Shown one piece after another: positions 1-9,062 of a stretch of 61,305 nt of DNA. The number at the start of each line of letters is the position of its first letter. Position 1 is the first letter of the stretch. Made by a program: the position numbers and the translations under genes. The stretch lies in NCBI GenBank assembly GCA_030824515.1, contig JAVBXN010000058.1:1-61305 (forward strand), written 5' to 3'. The notes below the pieces were generated by a model. That model was not told the DNA's origin, searched no databases, and was given only the letters and a program-made list of their open reading frames with translations. The DNA comes from Pelobacter sp. Lineage in GTDB: Bacteria; Desulfobacterota; Desulfuromonadia; Geobacterales; Pseudopelobacteraceae.

Positions 1-66
1 AGCGAAAGTTTCAAGTCCGGTTCTTAGGGGGGTCGGGAGCCGAGAGGCTCCCCTCCTACCCGGTTC
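1..66 (+). mobile_element. 3' end of a group II intron (domain V 3' half and domain VI)
   Basis: The first bases contain a GAAA loop and the 3' strand of a domain V helix ending in CCGGTTC. A domain VI-like hairpin follows: GGGAGCC (35-41), loop GAGA (42-45), GGCTCCC (46-52), on a G-rich/C-rich lower stem. The A at 58 inside CTCCTACCC stays unpaired and sits where the branch-point adenosine of bacterial group II introns lies, about 7-8 nt before the 3' splice site, which would put the intron end near 65-66. The intron body and any reverse transcriptase lie outside the window. I infer this from the strong resemblance to bacterial domain V/VI ends; the 5' half of domain V cannot be seen. Confidence 0.7.
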
Positions 67-88
67 AAAAAAGAGGGAAAGTAACAAG

Positions 89-157
89 GGTGTCAGGGCT
101 ACACATTGCACAATTAATCGCTTTTTATGATTTTGTCAGATGTGTAGCCCTGACACC
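89..157. repeat. Perfect 17-bp inverted repeat, MITE-like or IS remnant
   Basis: GGTGTCAGGGCTACACA at 89-105 is exactly repeated in inverse orientation at 141-157, with a 35-bp AT-rich spacer. The right arm ends where the reading frame of the truncated gene at 154-690 begins, so the element marks the breakpoint of that gene. It has no T-tract and does not look like an intrinsic terminator. It could be a small non-autonomous element, or two abutted IS ends with the transposase lost. I cannot name the family. Confidence 0.6.
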
Positions 158-690
158 ATCTCATTCCACTCCAGAACCGGAACCTCACCGTGACCATCTA
201 CGGCAACGGTACGGTGCATGGCATAAGCACACAGGGGCAGAACTATTCTTGCGCCAACGCCTCCTGTCCGCCAACACCGTTTGGCTACGGCGACAAGATA
301 ACCCTGACCGCCACGCCAGACTGGAAGTCGCTCTTTATCGCACTGGGCAGCGCCTGCGACGGAAGCGCTAACACGTGCGTCGTCACTCTGACAGCCGACC
401 GGAACGTTTTCGCCTTATTCTCTCCCAACTTTCAGGTGCGGGTGCCGAATGCATGGCCAACAGACTACGCCACGATTCAGGATGGTTATGACCACTCCGC
501 CGACGGCAGCACCATTTTTGCCCAGGTCAACACTTTTTATGAGGATCTACTCTTCGACCGAGCCATGACAGTAACCATAAACGGCGGTAAAGATGGAAGC
601 TACATGGATGCAGCAGGTTATAGCACGGTGAGAGGCTCTATCACTCTCGGCCAAGGTGCGGCGATTGTCGGCAATTTAATCGTATGGTGA
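154..690 (+). pseudogene. 5'-truncated gene: tail of a secreted repeat-domain protein
   Basis: The frame is open from about 154 to the stop at 690; stops at 145-147 and 151-153 close it upstream. A GTG at 190 could start translation, but no ribosome binding site is seen and the encoded piece begins inside a domain. The first ~85 residues are a bacterial cysteine-pair repeat (LTVTIYGNGTV...ITLTATP...ALFSP). The last ~80 residues match the C-terminal module of the proteins at 28506 and 45783, ending ...YSTVRGSITLGQGAAIVGNLIVW-like. No signal peptide is present. It is best read as the 3' remnant of a gene decapitated by the adjacent mobile elements. Confidence 0.7.
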
Positions 691-978
691 GCTTGAGTGG
701 AAGGCCAGAGAAGCCAAGGGTCACCCATAGCCGAATCTGTGGGAACGTAGTTGCTTTAATGCTTTATTGGTAATCGAAACCGGAAACGATAGCTGGAGAA
801 TAAAAACGAGGATCAATAGCTGAAAACAACTACTTAGGGTGGGTCAATTTTGGGCGCCGATGGTGGGTCATTTTCAAAGTCGATTGACAGAATCGATAAC
901 GCTTGTTTAGGAAGAATCCATGGAGAAGTGTCAGATTAGCAAACTTGAGGAGAACTGAGGAGAAAGCGCGAAACCAAG
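691..978. other. Non-coding scar between the truncated gene and the toxin-antitoxin operon
   Basis: No credible gene is seen on either strand. The only recognisable structure is the IS21-like end at 836-893; the rest is moderately AT-rich and featureless by eye. Confidence 0.5.
836..893. mobile_element. Terminal fragment of an IS21-family-like element
   Basis: Two copies of GGTGGGTCA followed by an AT-rich stretch (TTTT) occur at about 839 and 862, separated by a CGCCG-containing spacer and followed by CGATTGACA. Tandem GTGGGTCA-TTTT units ending in TTGACA are typical of the multiple terminal repeats of IS21-family elements. No istA or istB gene is present, so this is a solo end or deletion scar. 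The family assignment rests on pattern memory only. Confidence 0.5.
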
Positions 979-1206
979 TCACTTGCAAAGAAACACTCGA
1001 TCGCACTTTTTACGCTTATCGACGGTCAGCTTATCCAGTCGAAAGCGAACATCACAAATATCCCATGAATTGAAACAGCGCTTGTAGGCTGCGCCGGAAG
1101 CCAGTTCATCGACATGGCGTACTCTATGTGATGCATGCCGTTTCGGGACGGCTTTCCTGGTGGGCGCAATTTTCAGGATCAGATTTTTCTTAAATGATCG
1201 TGCCAT
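979..1206 (-). CDS. Small basic protein of unknown function, third gene of the toxin-antitoxin operon
   Basis: About 75 residues starting MARSFKKN, with AGGATT placed 7 bases before the ATG at 1206; an in-frame ATG at 1215 lacks such a site. The protein is rich in Lys, Arg and His at the N-terminus and has an aromatic/cysteine segment (YKRCFNSWDICDVRF) in the middle. Small proteins of this type occur near TA and mobile loci, but I know no function. It follows the antitoxin stop by about 11 bases on the same strand, so it is probably co-transcribed. Confidence 0.45.
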   Translation of the reverse strand: MARSFKKNLILKIAPTRKAVPKRHASHRVRHVDELASGAAYKRCFNSWDICDVRFRLDKLTVDKRKKCDRVFLCK

Positions 1207-1217
1207 GACTAACAATC

Positions 1218-1520
1218 CTATGCTGTAACCGTTTCCGGAGTAATATTCAGTCGCAGTCCGACCCCATGCAGCAGGTTGAACAGAGTGCGAATTTCCGGGT
1301 TTCCCCGGCGTGACAAGGTGCGATACAGGCTTTCTCGATTAAGATGGGCCTTGTCCGCTACAGCAGCCATACCACCGTTGGCCTCGGCAACATTGCGTAA
1401 CGCCAGCAGGAAAGTTTCACGGTCTCCCTCTTCAAGCGCTGCGTTCAGATATGCCGCAGCCTCAGCCGGATCTTTCAGCGCGTCGATCAGGTCTTTTTGA
1501 TATTCAGTCAAGTGTGCCAT
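1218..1520 (-). CDS. HigA-like antitoxin (addiction module antidote protein)
   Basis: 100 residues beginning MAHLTEYQKDLI, with a strong AAGGAGATAATAGC ribosome binding site before the ATG at 1520. An N-terminal ~35-residue segment (KDPAEAAAYLNAALEEGD) precedes a helix-turn-helix of the Xre/Cro type (GGMAAVADKAHLNRESLYRTLS) and the closing segment NPEIRTLFNLLHGVGLRL. This layout is that of antidotes paired with HigB/RelE-like killer proteins. The antitoxin would bind the toxin and repress the operon. A longer frame upstream to 1745 overlaps the toxin gene and is not the start. Confidence 0.88.
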   Translation of the reverse strand: MAHLTEYQKDLIDALKDPAEAAAYLNAALEEGDRETFLLALRNVAEANGGMAAVADKAHLNRESLYRTLSRRGNPEIRTLFNLLHGVGLRLNITPETVTA

Positions 1521-1524
1521 GCTA

Positions 1525-1860
1525 TTATCTCCTTCTGTGATCCTGCAGGTAGCTGGTGGCCTGTGCAATGTCCCTTTTCTGGCTACCCTTGTCGCCGCCA
1601 ATAAGGAGCAGGATAATCCGGTTCTCTTCTTTGGCGAAATATACGCGATATCCTGGCCCGTAGTCGATCCGTAATTCCCAGACACCTTCATCAAGGTGTT
1701 TGTGGTCGCCGAAGCTTCCCATACGAGCGCGGTCGAGCCGGACACGAATCTTTGCCCGGCCGTTTACATCCCGAAGCGCCTCCAGCCATTCCTTGAAAGG
1801 CGCAATACCCTTCTCGGTTTTGTAATAGTCAATCTCGTGTGGAAATACCTGTGTGGGCAT
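1525..1860 (-). CDS. RelE/HigB-like toxin (addiction module killer protein)
   Basis: 111 residues. The pattern FKEWLEALRDVNGRAKIRVRLDRARMGSFGDHKHLDEGVWELRI, then a Y-R-V-Y-F strand and a terminal LLIGGDKGSQKRDIAQA motif, is characteristic of the phage-derived Gp49/HigB branch of RelE-fold toxins, which act as ribosome-dependent mRNA interferases. The toxin precedes the antitoxin (4-base gap), the HigBA order. The start at 1860 is the only Met upstream of the fold. Target cleavage is inferred from the family. Confidence 0.88.
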   Translation of the reverse strand: MPTQVFPHEIDYYKTEKGIAPFKEWLEALRDVNGRAKIRVRLDRARMGSFGDHKHLDEGVWELRIDYGPGYRVYFAKEENRIILLLIGGDKGSQKRDIAQATSYLQDHRRR

Positions 1861-1864
1861 ATAT

Positions 1865-1878
1865 TAGCCTATAAGCTA
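1865..1878. promoter_or_regulatory. Palindrome at the toxin-antitoxin promoter (probable antitoxin operator)
   Basis: TAGCCTATAAGCTA pairs at 12 of 14 positions with its inverse and lies directly upstream of the toxin start, in the 35-bp gap after the WYL gene. TA operons are normally autorepressed by the antitoxin at such a site. Exact -10/-35 boxes are not clear. Confidence 0.4.
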
Positions 1879-1895
1879 CAAATTAACAAGGTTGA

Positions 1896-2954
1896 TTACG
1901 CTGATTTTTTCCGTTTGGAAATGGAGACCTTCTTCTCGGCCGTGTCGCTCTCCTTCTCCTTGCTGCGGTAGAACTCGCGCATCTCCTTGACCTGGCGCTT
2001 GACCTCCTTGCGCAGGTCGGGCGGCTCCAGCACCTCGGCGTGGGCGCCGTAGGACAGGATCCATGAAACCAGCTCCATCCTGCCGGTGGCCTCGAACTCG
2101 ACGGTCACCCGCCCTTCACCGTCACTGCCGATCTTCTGCCCCGCCATCCAGACCCGTTCCCGTACGGCATGGGCCACCTCGGCGGAAAAACGCACCTTCA
2201 CCTTCATCGGCGCATCGCTAACCAGCCCGAAAGCCTTGCTGAAATGTTCTTCCGGGCGATAACTGTCCGGAATCTCGAAGCGCTGGCGGGTAACCTCCAC
2301 GCCGCAGATCCGCTCCAGCGCGAACAGGCGCATGGCGCCGCGATTTTGGGCGTTGCCCAGCAGATAGATACCCCCCTTGTGAAAGACCAGCGTATAGGGA
2401 TCGACCAGGTACTGGTCGGCCTCGCCCTTGCCCTTTTTGGCATAGCCGAGCCGGATGCGGTACTGGTGCAAGAGCGCCCGCTGCAGTTCCCCCAGGAAAG
2501 CCGCCGAACGGGAGTAGTCCCTGGCGCCGTGCAAAAGCGGCAGCGATACCCGCGCGATCCGCTCCAGGTGGGCGGCGTGGCGGTCCGGCAGCACCGAGTT
2601 GATCGAGCGGAACAGGTCGTCGATCTCGGCCAGGAAGGGGGTGCCGGCCAGATGCGCGCCGAGCGAGCGCAACAGGTACAGCGACATCAGCTGCGGCAGG
2701 GTGAAGGTGATCGGGGGGATGTTGCGGGACTTGGCCAGAAAGCTATAGACCTTTTTGCCCTCGATCCACTCGGAGGTCAGTGTATAGCCGGCCTCCTCCA
2801 CAGCGTTCAGGTCGCGGTGGATCGTGCGCCGGTCCACGCCGCACTCTTCGGCAAGTTCGTCCAGGGTCATGCCCCGCCTGGTTTCCAGCAGCCTGATTAT
2901 CGAATGCAGCCTCCCCGCCTGGGAATATTTTTTGGCCGGTTTTCCCTTCTGCAT
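1896..2954 (-). CDS. HTH/WYL-domain transcriptional regulator
   Basis: 352 residues. An N-terminal winged HTH of the HTH_11 type (residues ~15-65: RLHSIIRLLETRRGMTLDEL..., CGVDRRTIHRDLNAV) is followed by a WYL domain in the middle (IRLGYAKKGKGE...LVDPYTLVFHKGGIYLLG) and a C-terminal extension (VTVEFEATGRMELVSWILSYG) as in DeoR-like WYL regulators. The C-terminal tail is Lys/Glu-rich. AAGGGGGAAGC lies just before the ATG at 2954. WYL proteins bind nucleic acid or nucleotide ligands and control defence or DNA-damage genes in other bacteria; the target here is unknown. The TA operon lies 35 bp downstream on the same strand. Confidence 0.9.
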   Translation of the reverse strand: MQKGKPAKKYSQAGRLHSIIRLLETRRGMTLDELAEECGVDRRTIHRDLNAVEEAGYTLTSEWIEGKKVYSFLAKSRNIPPITFTLPQLMSLYLLRSLGAHLAGTPFLAEIDDLFRSINSVLPDRHAAHLERIARVSLPLLHGARDYSRSAAFLGELQRALLHQYRIRLGYAKKGKGEADQYLVDPYTLVFHKGGIYLLGNAQNRGAMRLFALERICGVEVTRQRFEIPDSYRPEEHFSKAFGLVSDAPMKVKVRFSAEVAHAVRERVWMAGQKIGSDGEGRVTVEFEATGRMELVSWILSYGAHAEVLEPPDLRKEVKRQVKEMREFYRSKEKESDTAEKKVSISKRKKSA

Positions 2955-3075
2955 GCTTCCCCCTTGCCGAAAATGAATTTATCGCTACAATGTGAGCGCG
3001 GAACGATCGCAGAACATCCGGGAGCATTGTATCGATCTGGCTTTTTTTGACAACACATTTCTGACATATACTGTC

Positions 3076-3525
3076 ATGCTGCACGACTGGCTCAACCAGC
3101 CGGGATATGTCACGCTGTTCTGCCTGAGCTTCATGGCATCCACACTGCTGCCACTCGGGTCGGAATGGCTGCTGGTGATGATGCTGGCCGGCGGATACGA
3201 GCCGTTCACCACCGTCGCCGTCGCCACCTCCGGAAACTACCTGGGGGCGGTAGTCACCTACCTGATCGGCCTGTGGGGCGGCAAATGGCTGATCGAGCGG
3301 GTGTTGCGAGTCTCTCCGGAACAGCAGCAACGAGCCCATGACTACTACCGTCGCTACGGCAGCTATTCCCTGCTATTCTCCTGGCTGCCGGTGATCGGCG
3401 ACCCGCTCTGCCTGGCGGGGGGCATGCTCAGGGTAAATTTCGGCCTGTTCTCGCTGCTGGTGGCATCCGGCAAGCTGGCCCGTTATGCGGTAGTGGCCTG
3501 GATAACCCTGAAAAGCGCCGCCTGA
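3076..3525 (+). CDS. yqaA: YqaA-like DedA/SNARE-associated membrane protein
   Basis: 149 residues with four to five hydrophobic segments. The signature of the YqaA branch is clear: FMASTLLPLGSEWLLVMML near the N-terminus, GNYLGAVVTYLIGLWGG, then YRRYGSYSLLFSWLPVIGDPLCLAGGMLR and GKLARYAVVAW. These small inner-membrane proteins are relatives of the DedA lipid-carrier flippases; the substrate is not known. The ATG at 3076 fits family length. An in-frame GTG at 2992 would add 28 polar residues and has no better ribosome site. The gene ends 29 bases before the GGDEF gene on the same strand. Confidence 0.85.
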   Translation: MLHDWLNQPGYVTLFCLSFMASTLLPLGSEWLLVMMLAGGYEPFTTVAVATSGNYLGAVVTYLIGLWGGKWLIERVLRVSPEQQQRAHDYYRRYGSYSLLFSWLPVIGDPLCLAGGMLRVNFGLFSLLVASGKLARYAVVAWITLKSAA

Positions 3526-3554
3526 ATGTGACACTCCCCGGAGGATTCACTAAA

Positions 3555-4639
3555 ATGAACGATAATACGCAGCCCGACATCCAGAATTCTCAACAGCGCT
3601 ACAAGGGTTACGACCGCATCATGGGCAATATTTCCTGGCTGCTGATCGCACTGGTGGCGCTGGACATAAAGCTGTTGCCTACCGACGGCTCCAGCATGGC
3701 CTTCCTGGCCATTTTCTGCGTGCTGTTGTTCTTCTATAACCTGAATGCCCGTTACGGCCTGCTCTCCCGCAGATACAGCGCCTTCAAGACCTTTATCGAC
3801 CTGATGGTTTTCCTGGCTTTCATCGTGGCGGTCTGCTGGTACACCGGCAAAATGACCAGCCCGTTCATGTCACTGATCTACCTGATACTGATGGCCACCG
3901 CCCTGACCCAGGGACGGCGGGTGACCTATTTCATGGCCGGACTGGCAATCACCTCCTATGCGCTGCTGGCATCGGTCGATATCCGCGAAATCAATTACTA
4001 TCTCACCCACATCCTGGAGGTTTTCCCGTTCATGCTGATCGCCCATCTGGGGGCAATGCTGGCCGGAGAGAGCGAAACCGCGCGCCAGGAAGTGGAGCGC
4101 CTGTCGCTGACCGATGAGGTGACCGGCATCAACAACATGCGCAACTTCTTCATGCTGTCAAATATCCAGGAAAAACTGGCCAAACGCTATGTCAGGCCCT
4201 ATGCGATCTGCATGATCGACGCAGACAACCTCAAGAAGGTCAACGACAAGCATGGTCACCTGGCCGGTACGCTGCTGATCCAGAAGGTGGCCCAGATGAT
4301 CACCGACAACATCCGCGGCTCGGACATCTGCGCCCGCTACGGCGGCGACGAATTCGTGATCATGTTCAACGAGACCGGCAAAGAGGAAGTGGCCGGCGCC
4401 GTGGAGCGGATCGTCAGCGGCATGGCGGCAACTCCCTTCGATTTCGAGGGGACTTCGATCCGCACAACCCTCTCGGCCGGACTGGCCGGTTATCCCGAGG
4501 ATGGAGAGGATGTGCGCACCGTGATGGCCAATGCCGACGAAGCGATGTACCACAGCAAGCGCAACGGCAAGAACCGCCTGACTATCTTCAGTGACGCCCT
4601 TAGTCCCCAGCCGGGCGAGACCCACGAACAGATACCGCG

Positions 4640-4643
<4 letters not shown>
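3555..4643 (+). CDS. Membrane-bound GGDEF protein with Thr at the purine-selectivity position (candidate hybrid cyclase)
   Basis: 362 residues. About six membrane segments span residues 25-170; a GGDEF domain spans ~185-350. The active loop GGDEF (263-267) is intact, and an RGSD inhibitory site (254-257) sits exactly five residues before it. The guanine-binding Asn is present (N230 in KVND), but the next selectivity residue, Asp in canonical cyclases (GHxxGD, PleD D344), is Thr239 (GHLAGTLL; codon 4269-4271). Substitution by Ser at this position is a known mark of hybrid GGDEF enzymes that make cyclic AMP-GMP in Geobacter; Thr is a plausible equivalent but unproven. GGAGGATT precedes the ATG at 3555. 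The stop overlaps the recD start by 4 bp, implying co-translation. Confidence 0.88.
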
Positions 4644-6358
<1,715 letters not shown>

Positions 6359-6461
6359 CAGCGCGCCGGCCTCATCCACCCGGACCGGGCAATGGCAGCG
6401 CCGCTTGTAATTTTTCAGGTTGGGTTTATAGTTTACCATCAACGTGCATTCTGGAGGGAAA

Positions 6462-6881
6462 ATGGACCATAGCGGCAGGAGGACCTTCCTCGGCATATGC
6501 CTGGCCGGACTCGGCGCACTTGCGGCGGCAGCGGTAGGCTGGCCGGTTTTCCGTTATCTGGCGCCCTCTTCAAGCAGGGAGGCAGCCGGCAAGGTTGTAA
6601 TACCCGAAAAGGAGATCGCCGAAGGCGAAGCGAAGTTTTTCGAGTACGCCGGTTCATCGGCGGTACTGGTGCGCAAAAAAGACGGCAGCCTGGTGGCCCT
6701 TTCGGCGGTTTGCACCCACCTGGGATGCATCGTGCAGTGGCAGAAAGACAAGCAGGATTTCCTCTGTCCCTGCCATGCCGGGCATTACAGCGCTGACGGT
6801 ATCGTCACCGCCGGACCGCCCCCCAGGCCGCTCCCCAAAATCCCTTTCAGCGTGGCCGGCGGCAATATCACCGTAGGCTGA
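6462..6881 (+). CDS. Rieske iron-sulfur subunit of a quinol:cytochrome c oxidoreductase
   Basis: 139 residues. A twin-arginine signal (SGRRTFLGICLAGLGAL) opens the protein and probably stays as the membrane anchor. The [2Fe-2S] ligands are in the two Rieske boxes CTHLGC and CPCHAG (His and Cys pairs), followed by PPRPLPKIPF. GGAGGG just before the ATG at 6462 selects this start over a GTG at 6444. Cytochrome b and a multihaem c-type cytochrome follow, so the three form a bc-type complex that oxidises menaquinol. Confidence 0.93.
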   Translation: MDHSGRRTFLGICLAGLGALAAAAVGWPVFRYLAPSSSREAAGKVVIPEKEIAEGEAKFFEYAGSSAVLVRKKDGSLVALSAVCTHLGCIVQWQKDKQDFLCPCHAGHYSADGIVTAGPPPRPLPKIPFSVAGGNITVG

Positions 6882-6904
6882 ACCGATCTGTCCGGAGAAA
6901 CCGC

Positions 6905-8008
6905 ATGAAACCGTTAAAAATGATTGCCGATTGGATCGATCTGCGCATCGGCGCGCGTGACATCCTGAAAAAGGAATTGACCGGCTACCTGCTGCCGCGC
7001 AACATCAACGCCTGGTACTCGCTGGGCAGCGTGCTGCTCTTCGCCTTCGCGCTGCAGGTGCTGAGCGGCATCCTGCTCCTGATCTACTATGTGCCTGACG
7101 CGGACAAAGCCTTCAAGAGCGTCAGTCACATCATGAACGAGGTGCCTTTCGGCTGGTTGATCCGCATGTGCCATGCGGTCGGCTCCAACATGATGGTGCT
7201 GGCACTGTTGCTGCACATGCTCTCGGTGCTGTTCATGGGGAGCTACAAGCGTCCGCGCGAGCTGAACTGGCTGACCGGCTTCATCCTCTTCACCCTGGTG
7301 CAGGGCATCTCGCTGACCGGCTACCTGCTCCCCTGGAGCCAGCTCTCCTTCTGGGCCACCACCGTGGCCACCAACAGCGCCAACGCAATACCGGTGATCG
7401 GACCATACCTGGTGGAATTCCTGCGGGGCGGAGTGCTGGTCGGCCCGCCGACATTGGGGCGCTTCTTCGCGCTGCATGTGGCGGTGATACCGGCCGGGAT
7501 CGCGGCGCTGATCGGTGCTCACCTGTTCCTGCTGAAACGGACCGGCGTATCGACACCCCCTTTCGGACAGCAGCAAACCAGCAACCCGTGGCATGGCGAC
7601 AGCTATCATTACGAGGATCATCCGGGCGGTATTCCCTTCTTCCCCGACTATTCCCTGGAAGACCTGCGTGCGATTGCAATCTACATGGCCTGTCTCCTGG
7701 CGGTGCTCTTCTTCGATCCCTACCTGTTCTTTCCAAAAGACGCCTTCATTCCGGCCAACCCCTTCGTGACCCCGTCCCACATCAAGCCGGAATGGTATTT
7801 CCTGGCCAATTACCAGACTCTGAAGATATTCCCCAACGAATTGATCGGGCTATCGTTGCAGGGCGCCGCAATGACCTTCCTGGCGCTGCTCCCCTTCATC
7901 GACCGCGGCCCGGAACGGCATCCGCTCAAGCGACCGCTGTTCCTGGCCTGCTCAATCGGGGGGCTGCTGCTCTGGATCGGACTCAGCATCTGGGGGCATT
8001 TCTCATGA
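6905..8008 (+). CDS. Cytochrome b, fused N- and C-terminal (b6/subunit IV-like) domains
   Basis: 367 residues with about eight membrane helices. Haem-ligand His pairs lie in helix II (IRMCHAVGSN...LLLHML) and helix IV (RFFALHVAVIP...GAHLFLL). The quinol-oxidation PEWYF motif is present (HIKPEWYFLANYQ). The N-terminal amphipathic WIDLRIG...LPRNINAWYSLGS is standard for the family. It follows the Rieske gene by 23 bases. The downstream cytochrome gene has its first possible start overlapping this stop (ATGA). The complex would pass electrons from menaquinol to the pentaheme subunit. Confidence 0.93.
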   Translation: MKPLKMIADWIDLRIGARDILKKELTGYLLPRNINAWYSLGSVLLFAFALQVLSGILLLIYYVPDADKAFKSVSHIMNEVPFGWLIRMCHAVGSNMMVLALLLHMLSVLFMGSYKRPRELNWLTGFILFTLVQGISLTGYLLPWSQLSFWATTVATNSANAIPVIGPYLVEFLRGGVLVGPPTLGRFFALHVAVIPAGIAALIGAHLFLLKRTGVSTPPFGQQQTSNPWHGDSYHYEDHPGGIPFFPDYSLEDLRAIAIYMACLLAVLFFDPYLFFPKDAFIPANPFVTPSHIKPEWYFLANYQTLKIFPNELIGLSLQGAAMTFLALLPFIDRGPERHPLKRPLFLACSIGGLLLWIGLSIWGHFS

Positions 8009-8025
8009 GATACCGGGAGAGAGAA

Positions 8026-8940
8026 ATGAAATCAAGTGTGTGCAAATTCACGCAGATTTTCTCCCCCCTTTGCAAAAGGGGGGAGGGGGGGATTTGGTTT
8101 TCAGCATCAAAGGCAAATCCCCCTCAATCCCCCTTTCCAAAAGGGGGACTTTATGCATTCACGCTACTTTTGGTGACTTTAATCTCGCTTCTTCTGACAC
8201 GTCCCGGATTCACCCAGGAACCTGCCGAGATCGTCTGCATCCAGTGCCACTCGGCTCTGCCTGAAAAGTACAGTCAGCCGGTCAAACTCTGGCGCGGCAG
8301 CATTCATGCGGAAAACGGCATCGCCTGCAACGGCTGCCACGGAGGGGACCCAAAGGACGCCGCCATGGCCATGACCCCGCAACGCGGCTTTCTGGGCGCT
8401 CCCAGGGAGCCGGAGATACCGGCCTTCTGCGGTCGCTGCCACGTGGGAGTGATGAAGGACTACCTGGCCAGCGCACATGGCCGGGCGCTGGGCAAAGGGG
8501 GGCCGACCTGCGTCACCTGCCATGGCAACCACCTGGTCCTGAAGGCCTCGCTGGAACTGATCAACGAGAAGAGCTGCAAGCGCTGCCACAGCTTCGAGCG
8601 GGCCCGCACAATCCGGGATGCGATGCAGGAAACCGAGGGAATGATCGTGAGCATCGAGGGGCGTATCAACGCCTATAAAAAGCTCGGCAGCGATACCGAG
8701 AAACTGGAAAAAGAGCTTTTCGCGCTGCGCAACCGCTTCCACTCGCTCTTCCATAATGTAAATGTTGAAACGGTCAAGGCGGAATCGAGCCGGATCCAGG
8801 TAGAACTGAAGAAAATCCGTGACGTGCTGGCAGCCTGGGATGAGACCGGCCGGAAACGGAAGACGGCCGGAGCGCTGGCCGTGTCGGCCATGCTGCTGAT
8901 CGCGCTGCTGGCTCATCTGATAAGAAAAACCTTCGACTGA
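8026..8940 (+). CDS. Pentaheme c-type cytochrome of the bc complex, with repeat-derived peptide near the N-terminus
   Basis: 304 residues from the ATG at 8026 (GGGAGAGAGAA before it; another ATG at 8005 overlaps the cytochrome b stop). Five CXXCH motifs: CIQCH, CNGCH, CGRCH, CVTCH, CKRCH. After the haem region comes a helical segment and a C-terminal membrane helix (GALAVSAMLLIALLAHLI). The hydrophobic export core (FTLLLVTLISLLLTRPGF) is unusually far from the start, because residues ~13-42 are encoded by a palindromic repeat (8061-8151; typical peptide KANPPQSPFPKGG). Signal function may still work from the internal core, or start at TTG/GTG codons near 8168-8173. A terminator follows. Confidence 0.85.
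   Translation: MKSSVCKFTQIFSPLCKRGEGGIWFSASKANPPQSPFPKGGLYAFTLLLVTLISLLLTRPGFTQEPAEIVCIQCHSALPEKYSQPVKLWRGSIHAENGIACNGCHGGDPKDAAMAMTPQRGFLGAPREPEIPAFCGRCHVGVMKDYLASAHGRALGKGGPTCVTCHGNHLVLKASLELINEKSCKRCHSFERARTIRDAMQETEGMIVSIEGRINAYKKLGSDTEKLEKELFALRNRFHSLFHNVNVETVKAESSRIQVELKKIRDVLAAWDETGRKRKTAGALAVSAMLLIALLAHLIRKTFD
8061..8151. repeat. Palindromic intergenic-type repeat inserted in frame in a coding region
   Basis: Two arms (8061-8095 and 8115-8151) are imperfect inverse copies of each other, and each is itself a small hairpin of C-run, TTTgCAAAA or TTTCCAAAA, G-run. The pattern is that of the dispersed CCCCCTTT...AAAGGGGG family, which is normally found between genes in several bacterial groups. 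Here it is translated as part of the pentaheme cytochrome. Confidence 0.7.
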
Positions 8941-8949
8941 GATGGACAA

Positions 8950-8989
8950 ATGAAAAGGGTTCTCGGCGTCTGCCGGGAACCCTTTTCAT
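8950..8989 (+). terminator. Terminator-like hairpin after the bc-complex operon
   Basis: ATGAAAAGGGTTC (8950-8962) and GAACCCTTTTCAT (8977-8989) are perfect 13-bp inverse copies with a GC-rich loop that can itself pair (CGGC/GCCG). The descending arm carries TTTT. It lies 10 bp after the cytochrome stop. Confidence 0.65.
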
Positions 8990-9010
8990 GGATTTTGATA
9001 GGATGAATAC

Positions 9011-9046
9011 AAAAAAAGCCCCGAGCTGACGCCCGGGGCTTTTTTT
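9011..9046. terminator. Bidirectional intrinsic terminator
   Basis: A7-GCCCCG ... CGGGGC-T7 hairpin with a short loop. It has T-tracts in both directions and sits between the convergent cytochrome operon and cold-shock gene, so it can serve both. Confidence 0.85.
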
Positions 9047-9062
9047 CAACACAGATCGTTTA

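Noticed and set aside
2169..3050. 293-residue plus-strand frame opposite the WYL regulator
   Set aside because: Product has no recognisable domain, while the minus strand encodes a complete HTH/WYL protein with a good ribosome site.
7168..8004. Long upstream extension of the pentaheme cytochrome frame
   Set aside because: Runs opposite in phase through cytochrome b; haem protein begins at 8005 or 8026.
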